Counted from the first letter of the stretch, positions 33,316-41,438 are shown. The stretch is 42,039 nt of DNA from Capnocytophaga cynodegmi DSM 19736 (GCF_000379185.1 NZ_KB900715.1:193197-235235), one strand, 5' to 3'. The notes: generated by a model from the sequence alone, not told the origin. Numbers and translations: made by a program.

Positions 33316-35073
33316 ATGACAATAATGAATAAAAATATATTTCAACTTAATGCGTTGTTAATCACTTTTTTAATGTGTTCTATATCAATTGCACAAAACA
33401 AAAAAGATAGCCTAACAACTAAAGTGATTGATGTGGTAAAATCGTATGCCCCTACAATCGCAGATGCTTACAAAAAAAGGGAAGATGCTAATATCAAAAA
33501 AGATTCTTTAGCCCTAACCAAAAAACAGATTACATATTCAATTTATTCAGTTCCTGTAGCATCTACTTTCGTTCCAGAAAAGGGAAAAGCCACAACGATG
33601 AAAAAAACTATCAAAAGAGAATATTATCCTGATTCGTATGCGGGAGGAGCTTTTGGTAACCTGAACACTTTGTATGGCGATGCATCTATTAATTTTCCAG
33701 TAACTGATGAGGGCAATGTTGCTTTTTTGTTCAATCACTTATCTTCCAATGCAGAAGTGAAAGATGTAGTTTTGGATAATAATTTTGCAAAAACCACTGC
33801 TGGACTACGTTATGATTATCTGGATAAAGACGTTAATTGGGGTGTTAATGCTGATTTTGGAAGACGTGCTTACAATTGGTACGGAGTACAAAAAGATTTC
33901 TATACTGAAGAGCAGCTAAGGCAGTTAACAAACTTAAAACAAGTATACTTGGATTACGGACTGGCGGGATATGCAAAACTTTCCGACTCATATTTTGAGA
34001 GTGTAGATGTTTCATTCAGAGGGCTTTCAGATAAGTTTAATACCAGTGAAATGAATTTCAGAGTAACCCCATCATTTCAAGTACCTATTAGCAAAGATGA
34101 GCATAAAATTCGTTTAAATCTTCTCTTAGATTATTATTCAGGAACTTTTGAAAGAGGACACCTAACAACTACCGAGCAAAAGAATAAATGGTTGTTGATT
34201 GGAGCTAATCCGTCGTATCACTTTTCCACTAACGGATTGGAATTAAAATTGGGGGCAACCTTGGCTTATGCAGGAGCTAATCCTACACAAGAAAGCAATT
34301 TTAAAGCATTTCCTGATGTGGAAGTGTTATACAAATTTTCAGAAAATAATATGATTTTACACGGAGCCGTTCGCGGAATGTTTCAGCAAAACACTTTTGA
34401 AAAACTGACAAAAGCCAATCCACATTTAGCTCCAACACAATTGATTAACCCTACAAATATTAATGTAGATGCTTCTGTTTCCATTAAAGGAGAACTAACA
34501 ACAGGGCTGTACTATAAGTTACAAGGAGCTTACAAACAATACGAAAATCTCCCTTTATTTACGACCTATTCAGAAGTAGGAACGCTTGCCTACCAACATA
34601 ATAATTCGTTTGGATTAGTGTATGACAATGTAAACGAGTTTGGATTTTTAGCAGAAATAGGAGGAAATATAGATGATATATTTTTCTTCGATTTAGAAGG
34701 AAGAATTAACGGATATTCCACTAAAAATCAGGAAGAAGCTTGGAATTTGCCAAGAACAAGAGTTTCATTATTTACAGATGTTAAAATTATTGATGGACTT
34801 TTCGCAGGAGTTGATTTATTCTATGTAGGAGACCGATACGAGAAGGATTATATTTCCTCAATACAAGCTTCCCCAAGAAAATTAACATTAGATGGATATT
34901 TTGACCTAAACCTCCACGCTGATTACACTATTAACAAAAAATGGATGATTTTTGCAAAAGTAAACAATTTGACATCAAGCAGTTATAATCGATGGGCATA
35001 TTATCCTGCTCATAGTCTTCAAGTATTTGCGGGAGTAAAGTATTTATTTAGTTTGAGTAAAAAAGCAAAGTAA
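33316..35073 (+). CDS. Plugless TonB-receptor-like outer-membrane barrel protein
   Basis: 585 residues. The signal peptide ends near residue 27 (CSISIAQ). If the second ATG (33325, MNKNIFQLN) is used, the protein is three residues shorter, which suits the signal peptide better. A short charged region (~28-85) with KVIDVVKSYAPTIADAYKKR is followed by about 490 residues of barrel strands ending FAKVNNLTSSSYNR and VFAGVKYLF. The last portion resembles the C-terminal strands of TonB-dependent receptors, but no plug domain or carboxypeptidase-like domain precedes it. It is cotranscribed with the 1002-residue TPR protein (15-base gap), implying that the two work together at the outer membrane. No substrate is evident. 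Confidence 0.82.
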   Translation: MTIMNKNIFQLNALLITFLMCSISIAQNKKDSLTTKVIDVVKSYAPTIADAYKKREDANIKKDSLALTKKQITYSIYSVPVASTFVPEKGKATTMKKTIKREYYPDSYAGGAFGNLNTLYGDASINFPVTDEGNVAFLFNHLSSNAEVKDVVLDNNFAKTTAGLRYDYLDKDVNWGVNADFGRRAYNWYGVQKDFYTEEQLRQLTNLKQVYLDYGLAGYAKLSDSYFESVDVSFRGLSDKFNTSEMNFRVTPSFQVPISKDEHKIRLNLLLDYYSGTFERGHLTTTEQKNKWLLIGANPSYHFSTNGLELKLGATLAYAGANPTQESNFKAFPDVEVLYKFSENNMILHGAVRGMFQQNTFEKLTKANPHLAPTQLINPTNINVDASVSIKGELTTGLYYKLQGAYKQYENLPLFTTYSEVGTLAYQHNNSFGLVYDNVNEFGFLAEIGGNIDDIFFFDLEGRINGYSTKNQEEAWNLPRTRVSLFTDVKIIDGLFAGVDLFYVGDRYEKDYISSIQASPRKLTLDGYFDLNLHADYTINKKWMIFAKVNNLTSSSYNRWAYYPAHSLQVFAGVKYLFSLSKKAK

Positions 35074-35109
35074 TTTTGAAAATGTTATTTCACAAGTAAA
35101 AAAAGTTTT

Positions 35110-35126
35110 TATTTTTGCGCAAAAAT
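35110..35126 (+). promoter_or_regulatory. -7 element overlapping a 16-bp palindrome upstream of the Roadblock-like gene
   Basis: TATTTTTG (35110-35117) fits the -7 consensus and overlaps the perfect palindrome ATTTTTGCGCAAAAAT (35111-35126). The palindrome ends 9 bases before the ATG, so a bound dimer would block the promoter. No good -33 box is seen, which agrees with a regulated promoter. Confidence 0.5.
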
Positions 35127-35135
35127 TGATTACAG

Positions 35136-35552
35136 ATGAATGCACTAGAATTACAAAAAATGTTAAATGACCATTGTCAAGAAATGAAGGACAATATGCC
35201 TGGTTTCTTGTTCTATGGTATTCTTAGTTCCTCAGATGGTACTACACTGTCTAAAGCTCAAGCTAATGACAACCCATTGGCTGATAATATCGAAAGCGGG
35301 TCCGCCTTCCATTTAACTATCCTAAATCAGGTAAAAATGGTGGTTGATAGTAATGCAGAAGCGAATTTGGAAATTGATGATATCATCATTGAAACCAATA
35401 AAATCGTATTTATCATTATGGTTTCCGCTTTGGGTAAATTTTTCTCGGTTACTGCACTTGAACGCGAACACTCAAATCTGGGCATAACACGAGCGTTACT
35501 TTATCGTTGTAAAGCAGAATTTGGAACAATGCTAGATGATTATTTTGAATAG
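35136..35552 (+). CDS. Roadblock/LC7-like protein
   Basis: 138 residues with the alpha-beta layout of Roadblock/LC7 domains: helix 1 (ELQKMLNDHCQEMKDNM), strands FLFYGILSSSDGTTLSKA, the central helix SAFHLTILNQVKMVV, strands IIIETNKIVFIIMVS and KFFSVTALE, and the final helix NLGITRALLYRCKAEF. In bacteria such proteins (MglB type) act on Ras-like GTPases or as scaffolds. No MglA-like GTPase is in the window. It lies immediately upstream of a response regulator (64 bases) and a sensor kinase on the same strand, suggesting a signalling role. The fold assignment is from pattern reading and is moderately sure; a specific function is not known. Confidence 0.6.
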   Translation: MNALELQKMLNDHCQEMKDNMPGFLFYGILSSSDGTTLSKAQANDNPLADNIESGSAFHLTILNQVKMVVDSNAEANLEIDDIIIETNKIVFIIMVSALGKFFSVTALEREHSNLGITRALLYRCKAEFGTMLDDYFE

Positions 35553-35606
35553 AAATAAATCGTCTTAGAAAAATACTTATAGTTTTGTTGTAAATTACCA
35601 ATTTTT

Positions 35607-35611
35607 GGAGG
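35607..35611 (+). promoter_or_regulatory. Shine-Dalgarno sequence of the response regulator
   Basis: GGAGG lies 5 bases before the ATG at 35617. Such sites are rare in Flavobacteriia, whose ribosomes hide the anti-Shine-Dalgarno. It decides for the ATG at 35617 over the in-frame TTG at 35605. Confidence 0.55.
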
Positions 35612-35616
35612 ATATT

Positions 35617-36297
35617 ATGAAGGGATTGAAAATTTTATTGGTTGATGATGAGCCTGATGTTTTAGAGATTGTAGGCTACAATTTAGAAAGAGAAGGCTTC
35701 CGTGTATTTACAGCAAAGAATGGCTTAGAAGCAGTCAAAGAAGCGAAAAAGGAGCAACCCCATCTCATCATTATGGACGTGATGATGCCTGAAATGGATG
35801 GCATTGAAGCTTGTGAGCGTATCCGAAAACAACCTGAATTATCAAAAACGGTAATAGCTTTCTTAACAGCCAGAGGCGAGGATTATTCTCAACTCGCAGG
35901 TTTTGAGGCTGGTGCAGATGATTACATCACAAAGCCCATAAAGCCTAAAGTGCTTGTGAGTAAAGTAAAGGCACTATTACGTCGCTTTAATACAAATGAA
36001 GAAAGTGACTCAATTTTGAAAGTAAACAATCTCATTATCAACAGAGACGAGTACAAAATAACTCACGAAGGAGAAGAGATAATTTTACCTCGTAAGGAGT
36101 TTGAACTCCTGTGGTTATTAGCTTCACAACCAGGAAAAGTCTTCAAACGAGAAGATATTCTGGACAAAGTTTGGGGTAGCGAGGTTGTTGTTGGCGATAG
36201 AACTATTGATGTTCACATCCGAAAACTGCGAGAAAAAACAAAAGATAGTTATTTCAAAACGGTCAAAGGCGTGGGCTATAAGTTTGTCGCTTATTAA
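35617..36297 (+). CDS. OmpR/PhoB-family response regulator
   Basis: 226 residues. The receiver domain (1-120) has acidic pocket D10/D11 (LLVDDEPD), the phosphorylation site D54 (LIIMDVMMPEMDG), FLTAR and YITKPIKP with the conserved Lys. The winged-helix output domain (~130-226) has LPRKEFELLWLLASQPGKVF and IDVHIRKLREK. It closely resembles the PhoB-like regulators of flavobacteria, which are often paired with a PhoR-like kinase as here. The ATG at 35617 has a GGAGG ribosome-binding site; the alternative TTG at 35605 would add four residues. A terminator follows the stop, before the kinase gene, so expression of the two may be uneven. Confidence 0.93.
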   Translation: MKGLKILLVDDEPDVLEIVGYNLEREGFRVFTAKNGLEAVKEAKKEQPHLIIMDVMMPEMDGIEACERIRKQPELSKTVIAFLTARGEDYSQLAGFEAGADDYITKPIKPKVLVSKVKALLRRFNTNEESDSILKVNNLIINRDEYKITHEGEEIILPRKEFELLWLLASQPGKVFKREDILDKVWGSEVVVGDRTIDVHIRKLREKTKDSYFKTVKGVGYKFVAY

Positions 36298-36312
36298 ATA
36301 AGATTTATAATT

Positions 36313-36347
36313 AGGGATTAGTTTTTGCTAATCCCTATCTTTTTTAA
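36313..36347 (+). terminator. Terminator between response regulator and kinase genes
   Basis: A perfect 9-bp stem AGGGATTAG / CTAATCCCT (36313-36321 and 36328-36336), loop TTTTTG, followed by ATCTTTTTT. It ends only a few bases before the kinase ATG at 36350, so it probably works as an attenuator lowering kinase expression. Confidence 0.75.
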
Positions 36348-36349
36348 AT

Positions 36350-37396
36350 ATGTGGAAATTAAAAAAATCATATCGATTTGCATTAAGGTCTTCCTTGTAC
36401 ATTACATTTTTTTCTATTTTTTTACTCGGAATTGTAAGTTTTTTGTTTGAAAAAGTCTCTTTGTGGATTATAATTTCATACGCTTTAGTTTTGTTTGTAG
36501 TTTGTTTTTTTATATTGCAATATCGAGTGGAAAGATTTATGTACAAAAGGATTAAGAGAATATATCAGGACGTATCCCTTCTGGAAAGTTCAAGCACTGG
36601 AAGTAAGCCCATTATCACAGATGTAGCTTCTTTAAGTAAAGATATAAACAAATTTGCACGTAGAAAAAAACTTGAGATACAAGCCCTTAAAGACCAAGAA
36701 AAATATCGAAAAGAATACATCGGAAATATTTCACACGAGTTGAATACACCACTTTTTACCGTACAAAGTTATATTTTAACACTTTTAGATGGTGCAATAG
36801 AAGATAAATCTGTTCGTAAAAAGTACCTTTCACGTGCAGCAAAAGGAGTTGAACGATTAATTTATGTGGTAAAAGACCTCGAAATGATTTCAAAACTGGA
36901 AACAGGAAAACTTAATCTTGATTTTGAAGAATTTGACATCGTTGAGTTAATTCAGAATGTATTTGAAATGTTTGAAATGCAAGCGGCTAAGCAGGAAATT
37001 TCACTCATTTTTGATAAAAAATATCTTCCAATTTACGTTTATGCCGACCGAGAACGAATACAACAAGTAATTGCAAACCTGATAGTTAACTCCATAAAGT
37101 ACGGAAAATACAACGGAACAACAGAAATAAGTATCGACAAATTACCTAAAGGAAAGATAATTGTTCGCGTTATGGATAATGGTGAAGGAGTCATTGAGGA
37201 GAATCTGTCACGCTTATTTGAACGTTTTTACCGAGTGGACAAAAGCGGAAGTCGTAAGGAAGGTGGTTCAGGGTTAGGACTTTCCATCGTGAAACATATT
37301 ATCGAGGCTCATAAACAAAAAGTTTATGTAGAAAGTGTTTATGGCGTAGGCTCAGAGTTTTCATTCACGTTAGATACTCCAAAAACAGAAAAATAA
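36350..37396 (+). CDS. PhoR-like sensor histidine kinase
   Basis: 348 residues. Two transmembrane helices (~13-33 and ~37-57) are joined by only a few residues, so there is virtually no periplasmic sensor. A short linker follows, then the HisKA domain with H129 in NISHELNTPL. The HATPase domain has QVIANLIVNSIKYG (N box), DNGEGV (G1), FERFYRVD (F box) and GGSGLGLSIV (G2). The H-box has Asn where Arg or Lys is common (HELNTPL), a minor variant. With no periplasmic domain it probably senses membrane or partner-protein states. It is the natural partner of the upstream regulator. The stop is one base from the end of the convergent MscS gene. Confidence 0.93.
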   Translation: MWKLKKSYRFALRSSLYITFFSIFLLGIVSFLFEKVSLWIIISYALVLFVVCFFILQYRVERFMYKRIKRIYQDVSLLESSSTGSKPIITDVASLSKDINKFARRKKLEIQALKDQEKYRKEYIGNISHELNTPLFTVQSYILTLLDGAIEDKSVRKKYLSRAAKGVERLIYVVKDLEMISKLETGKLNLDFEEFDIVELIQNVFEMFEMQAAKQEISLIFDKKYLPIYVYADRERIQQVIANLIVNSIKYGKYNGTTEISIDKLPKGKIIVRVMDNGEGVIEENLSRLFERFYRVDKSGSRKEGGSGLGLSIVKHIIEAHKQKVYVESVYGVGSEFSFTLDTPKTEK

Positions 37397-37397
37397 C

Positions 37398-38630
37398 CTA
37401 TTTTCCATATTTTGAAAAACTATGCCCTGAAGGCTCTTGAAATAATCGAAGATTAAATGTAGGAACAATAGCAAGGATATGATCAAAAATATCAGCCTGT
37501 ATTTGCTCATAAGTAACAAATTGCTTCACTTTTGAAAACATATAAATCTCAATCGGAACACCTTTCTCTGTAGGCTGTAATTGCCTAACAACAAACATCA
37601 TATCTAAATTCACAAAATCCGATTCTCGAAGGTAATTTTCTACATATTTTCGGAAAGTTCCAATATTTGTAAGCCTTCTTTGATTGAAACATTCCGTTTC
37701 GTTGGCATTTACTTCACTAATTATCTTTACCTTTTCTTCGATATAATCCGAAATTAATCGTATCTTTTTAAAATTTTCTATTTCCTCTTCCGACAAAAAG
37801 TGAATTGACTCAATATCAACACTTACGTGTCTTTTAATTCGCCTACCTCCCGATAGTTCCATTCCTCGCCAGTTTGTGAAAGATTCCGAAGTGAGTTTGT
37901 AAGTGGGAATTGTAGTTATAGTTCTGTCCCAATTTTGAACTTTTACGGTTGTTAACCCAATATCAATTACAGTTCCATCAGCTCCGTCTTTTGGAGAGGC
38001 TATCCAATCACCCACAAAGAGCATTTTGTTTGCAGACAATTGAATACCAGCAACAAATCCCATAATCATATCTTTATAAACAATTAAAAGAATGGTAATC
38101 ATTGCCCCCAAACCTGTTAAAATATCAATAAAATTTTTATTTGCAAAAATAGAAATGATAGCAACACCACCAAGTGAATACAATATAACTTTAGCAAGTT
38201 GAATGTATATTTTAATAGTTACTTCAATGCCTTTCAAATGTATATAAAGTTGCTCTATGGCATTAAGCACCGCATTCAAAAATATTATTAGAACTACGAT
38301 GAAATAAGTACTTATTAATGTTTGAATCAGCCATCTTAACGATTCTGAGGCAATTATGTGATACGAAGAAAGTACTAATAATCCAGGAAAGAAGTGTGCA
38401 AATCTGGCGAAAACTAAATTTTCCATAAAAATATCGTCCCATTCGGTTGCAGTACGTCCCACCAATTTCGGGATAGTTCGCCTCATAATAAAAGTTGCCA
38501 ATTTATCTATCAGCCAAGCTACAATGAGTATGATTGCAAAAGTAATTACAGATTGTATAACGACAGCCCATAGATTACTAAATCCATACTCTTCAAGCAA
38601 TTGCACAGTTTGATTTCTGAAATTTTCCAT
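37398..38630 (-). CDS. MscS-family mechanosensitive channel, YbdG-like
   Basis: 410 residues. About five N-terminal transmembrane helices lead to the MscS pore helix and beta domain: TGLGAMITILLIVYKDMIMG, FVAGIQLSANKMLFVGDWI, and IDIGLTTVKVQNWDRTITTIPT. The extended C-terminal cytosolic region (with GGRRIKRHVSVDIES) and overall length match E. coli YbdG (415 residues) rather than MscS (286). Such channels release solutes on hypo-osmotic shock; YbdG-like ones have small conductance. It lies 31 bases downstream of recX on the same strand and is probably cotranscribed with it. Confidence 0.9.
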   Translation of the reverse strand: MENFRNQTVQLLEEYGFSNLWAVVIQSVITFAIILIVAWLIDKLATFIMRRTIPKLVGRTATEWDDIFMENLVFARFAHFFPGLLVLSSYHIIASESLRWLIQTLISTYFIVVLIIFLNAVLNAIEQLYIHLKGIEVTIKIYIQLAKVILYSLGGVAIISIFANKNFIDILTGLGAMITILLIVYKDMIMGFVAGIQLSANKMLFVGDWIASPKDGADGTVIDIGLTTVKVQNWDRTITTIPTYKLTSESFTNWRGMELSGGRRIKRHVSVDIESIHFLSEEEIENFKKIRLISDYIEEKVKIISEVNANETECFNQRRLTNIGTFRKYVENYLRESDFVNLDMMFVVRQLQPTEKGVPIEIYMFSKVKQFVTYEQIQADIFDHILAIVPTFNLRLFQEPSGHSFSKYGK

Positions 38631-38661
38631 ATTATTTTAATAAGAAATAGGTTAATTGAAT

Positions 38662-39135
38662 TTATTCATATAATTCATTTACCTTGTCATAAACTAAATC
38701 TGACTCCCAGCCACGATAAAGTAGATAATCAGCAAGTTTTCGTTTTGCCTTATATACGCTTTTTTCTTTTATTTCTGCTTGTTTTTTCTCAGCTAGAATT
38801 TCAAAAGTAGCAATATACTCCTCATTATCAATCTCTTTTAAAGCTGATTGAATGATATACGTGGAAAGACCTCGTTGTTTTAATTCTCGTACAATACGAA
38901 TACGTCCCCATTTTTTATACCTAAACTTTCCTCTGGCAAAACTTTTAGCAAAACGTTCTTCATTTAAGAAGTTATTTTGAATTAAATGCACTACAATTTC
39001 GTCAATAGCAATAGGAATCATACGCATTTTTTGGAGTTTATCAATCACTTCTTTATGGTAACGTTCCTGATAGGCACAAAAAGCCTCCAACTTTCGTTTT
39101 GCTTCTTCAACGGTGTAGGTTTTAACTGTATCCAT
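38662..39135 (-). CDS. recX: RecX regulatory protein
   Basis: 157 residues, RecX family, a three-helix-repeat protein that binds RecA filaments and inhibits recombinase activity. Recognisable blocks are CAYQERYHKEVIDKL, FLNEERFAKSFARGKFRYKKWGRIRI, the family hallmark RELKQRGLS, and KLADYLLYRGWESDLVYDKV. The ATG at 39133-39135 (MDTVKTYT) is preferred to the in-frame TTG at 39144, because a TATCTTTG promoter box spans 39142-39149. That would leave only a few bases of leader. recA is not in the window. MscS follows 31 bases downstream. Confidence 0.9.
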   Translation of the reverse strand: MDTVKTYTVEEAKRKLEAFCAYQERYHKEVIDKLQKMRMIPIAIDEIVVHLIQNNFLNEERFAKSFARGKFRYKKWGRIRIVRELKQRGLSTYIIQSALKEIDNEEYIATFEILAEKKQAEIKEKSVYKAKRKLADYLLYRGWESDLVYDKVNELYE

Positions 39136-39141
39136 AGGAAG

Positions 39142-39149
39142 CAAAGATA
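39142..39149 (-). promoter_or_regulatory. Promoter -7 element of recX
   Basis: TATCTTTG on the minus strand ends 6 bases upstream of the ATG, so the transcript would be nearly leaderless. No -33 box at normal spacing. Confidence 0.4.
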
Positions 39150-39224
39150 AAAAATTTTTTGATTAGAATTGGGAAGAAAAACTTTTGGGTAGTAATTTAC
39201 TACAAGAATGGAGATATTATATAA

Positions 39225-39262
39225 AGAAAAAAAATAACTCTCTGTAAAACAAAGAGTTATTT
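39225..39262 (-). terminator. Terminator of the yqeY/tRNA-Arg unit
   Basis: A perfect 10-bp stem AAATAACTCT / AGAGTTATTT (39232-39241 and 39253-39262). On the minus strand it is followed by a T-run. It lies 9 bases beyond the tRNA 3' end. Confidence 0.85.
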
Positions 39263-39271
39263 ATCTACTTG

Positions 39272-39345
39272 TGACCGCGAGAGGATTCGAACCCCTAACC
39301 CTCAGAGCCGAAATCTGATATTCTATCCAGTTGAACTACGCGGCC
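39272..39345 (-). tRNA. tRNA-Arg (anticodon UCG)
   Basis: 74 bases on the minus strand. The acceptor stem GGCCGCG pairs with CGCGGTC (one G-U), the T-arm is AGGGG-TTCGAAT-CCTCT, and the anticodon loop TTTCGGC puts TCG at positions 34-36 (bases 39309-39311), reading CGA/CGN arginine codons. The discriminator is A. The CCA end is not encoded (CAA follows), so it is added by a nucleotidyltransferase. The 5' end lies 13 bases from the yqeY stop, so the tRNA may be processed from a yqeY transcript. Confidence 0.95.
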
Positions 39346-39358
39346 TTTAATCTATATG

Positions 39359-39808
39359 TTATGACAATAATTTTTTTACAATAGTCGAAATAAGCTTTCC
39401 GTCGGCTTTTCCCGCTAATTTTTGGGTAGCAACCCCCATTACTTTGCCCATATCTTTAATTCCAGAAGCCCCAACACTTGATATAATTTCAGCAATTTCA
39501 GAAGAAACTTCTTGCTCAGAAAGCTGTTTAGGCAAAAATTTCTCAATAATGGCGGCTTGTGCTAACTCAGGCTCTGCCAAATCATTACGCCCTTGAGAAG
39601 TGTACAGAGCAGCACTATCATTTCTCTGTTTCACAAGCTTTTGTAAGATTTTTAACTCCTCTGCTTCAGAAAGTTCCGCAGAAGCTCCTGATTCTGTTTT
39701 GGCTAATAAAATAGCTGACTTAATTGCACGTAAAGACTCTAAAGCTACTGTATCTTTAGCTTTCATAGCATCTTTCAATGCCTCCATTACTTTTGTCTGT
39801 AAACTCAT
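39359..39808 (-). CDS. yqeY: GatB/YqeY-domain protein
   Basis: 149 residues, a two-lobed helical protein related to the C-terminal domain of the amidotransferase subunit GatB. Family features include the N-terminal MKAKDTVALESLRAIKSAIL, KQRNDSAALYTSQGR and the C-terminal DMGKVMGVATQKLAGKADGK, which matches the tRNA-handling GatB tail. Role in the cell is not established; association with tRNA is inferred from GatB. A tRNA-Arg gene follows 13 bases downstream on the same strand, and the two share a terminator. Confidence 0.93.
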   Translation of the reverse strand: MSLQTKVMEALKDAMKAKDTVALESLRAIKSAILLAKTESGASAELSEAEELKILQKLVKQRNDSAALYTSQGRNDLAEPELAQAAIIEKFLPKQLSEQEVSSEIAEIISSVGASGIKDMGKVMGVATQKLAGKADGKLISTIVKKLLS

Positions 39809-39830
39809 CTATCTAATCTTAAACGACGTG

Positions 39831-39862
39831 CAAAAATAATACGTTTCAATATAAATAACAAA
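39831..39862 (-). promoter_or_regulatory. Promoter of yqeY and tRNA-Arg
   Basis: On the minus strand TTTG (39859-39862), a 20-base spacer, then TATTTTTG (39831-39838), 22 bases before the ATG. Confidence 0.7.
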
Positions 39863-39947
39863 CCATTTTGTAAAAAAATGCGCGACAATTTAGCAGAAGC
39901 TATCCAACATTTGGATAGTTTTACCAATAAAATCTTTTAAGAAATAA

Positions 39948-41414
39948 TTATAACTCTTTTCTGAGCCTTGCTACAGGAATATCCAGCTGTTCACGATATT
40001 TCGCAACGGTTCTTCGTGCTATTGGATACCCCTCTTCTTTAAGAAGTTGTGCTAATTCATCGTCAGGATAAGGCTTGCCTTTATCTTCAGAGGCAATGAT
40101 TTTTTGTAGAATTTGCTTTATTTCGTGCGTCGAAACATCTTCTCCTTGGTCGTTTTTCATTGATTCAGAAAAGAAATCCTTAATTAACTTGGTTCCATAA
40201 GGCGTTGTAACATATTTGCTACTCGCCACACGTGAAACGGTAGAAATATCCATTCCAACTTTATCAGCTATATCTTTCAGAATAAGAGGTTTAATTTTCA
40301 ATTCATCACCCGTAAGGAAATATTCACGCTGATGTTCCATTATAGCCCCCATTGTAACCAAAAGCGTTTGTTGACGTTGTTTTATAGCATCAATAAACCA
40401 CTTGGCAGAATCCAATTTCTGTTTTATAAAAAAGACAGCCTCCTTCTGAGAAGCACTCTTCTCTTTCGACTTTTTATACGTATCCAACATTATGGAATAA
40501 TCCTTCGAAACGTGTAATTCAGGAGCATTTCTTCCGTTAAGAGTCAATTCTAACTCATTATCATTAACACGCACCGTAAAATCGGGAATAACCTGCTCTG
40601 TATGAACGTTACTTCCTGAATATGAACTCCCTGGTTTAGGATTCAGTTTTTCTATTTCCTGAATCGCGTCTTTTAGTTCATCTTCCGAAACGGAAAATTT
40701 TTGCTGTAATTTCGCATAATGTTTTTTAGAAAATTGCTCAAAACCACTATCAATAATTTCAATTGCTAAAAGAATTGATGGAGTCGCTTTTTTTCGGCGT
40801 AGTTGTATCAACAAACATTCCTGCAAGTCAAAAGCCCCAACGCCTGATGGGTCTAAATGGAAAATGATTTGTTCCCGAACTTGTTTTACCTTATCTTCCT
40901 CTGTGTAAATATTTTGAGTAAAAGCCAAATCGTCGGTTAAATCTTGAATAGTTCGGCGAATGTAACCGCTATCATCAATACTACCAACCAAAAATTCAGC
41001 TATCAGATATTCTTCATCATTAAGTGTAAATGTATTTAACTGATTTAGAAGAGATTGATGAAAAGAAACTTCAGCGCTGAAAGGGATTTCTTTCTCCTCG
41101 TCGTCATCACTATAATTATTTGCTTGCAATCGATACTCAGGAATTTCATCATCGCTAAGATATTCATCGATGTTAATATCCTCCATATCAATCACTTCAC
41201 TATCATTATATTCATCTTTGGAATTGTCAAATTCATCGGCAAATTCGTCAAACTCATCTTCCTCACGTCCCGATTCCAGAGCTGGATTTTCCTCTAATTC
41301 CTGCTTAATCCGTTGCTCGAAAGCAAGTGTTGGCAATTGCACCAATTTCATTAACTGAATTTGCTGAGGCGAAAGTTTTTGTGAAAGTTTGAGTTGTAAA
41401 TTTTGTTTTAACAT
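39948..41414 (-). CDS. rpoN: RNA polymerase sigma-54 factor
   Basis: 488 residues. The activator-interacting region I is glutamine/leucine rich (LQLKLSQKLSPQQIQLMKL). An acidic region II follows (~50-110, long Asp/Glu stretches). Then comes the core-binding domain (LDPSGVGAFDLQECLLIQLR) and the helix-turn-helix with DIADKVGMDISTVSRVAS (~390). The RpoN box is ARRTVAKYRE near the C terminus. It directs transcription of enhancer-dependent -24/-12 promoters. No sigma-54 activator gene is in the window. A good housekeeping-type promoter precedes it, and the leader is short. Confidence 0.95.
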   Translation of the reverse strand: MLKQNLQLKLSQKLSPQQIQLMKLVQLPTLAFEQRIKQELEENPALESGREEDEFDEFADEFDNSKDEYNDSEVIDMEDINIDEYLSDDEIPEYRLQANNYSDDDEEKEIPFSAEVSFHQSLLNQLNTFTLNDEEYLIAEFLVGSIDDSGYIRRTIQDLTDDLAFTQNIYTEEDKVKQVREQIIFHLDPSGVGAFDLQECLLIQLRRKKATPSILLAIEIIDSGFEQFSKKHYAKLQQKFSVSEDELKDAIQEIEKLNPKPGSSYSGSNVHTEQVIPDFTVRVNDNELELTLNGRNAPELHVSKDYSIMLDTYKKSKEKSASQKEAVFFIKQKLDSAKWFIDAIKQRQQTLLVTMGAIMEHQREYFLTGDELKIKPLILKDIADKVGMDISTVSRVASSKYVTTPYGTKLIKDFFSESMKNDQGEDVSTHEIKQILQKIIASEDKGKPYPDDELAQLLKEEGYPIARRTVAKYREQLDIPVARLRKEL

Positions 41415-41438
41415 CTGCTGATACCTGAATTATGTTGG

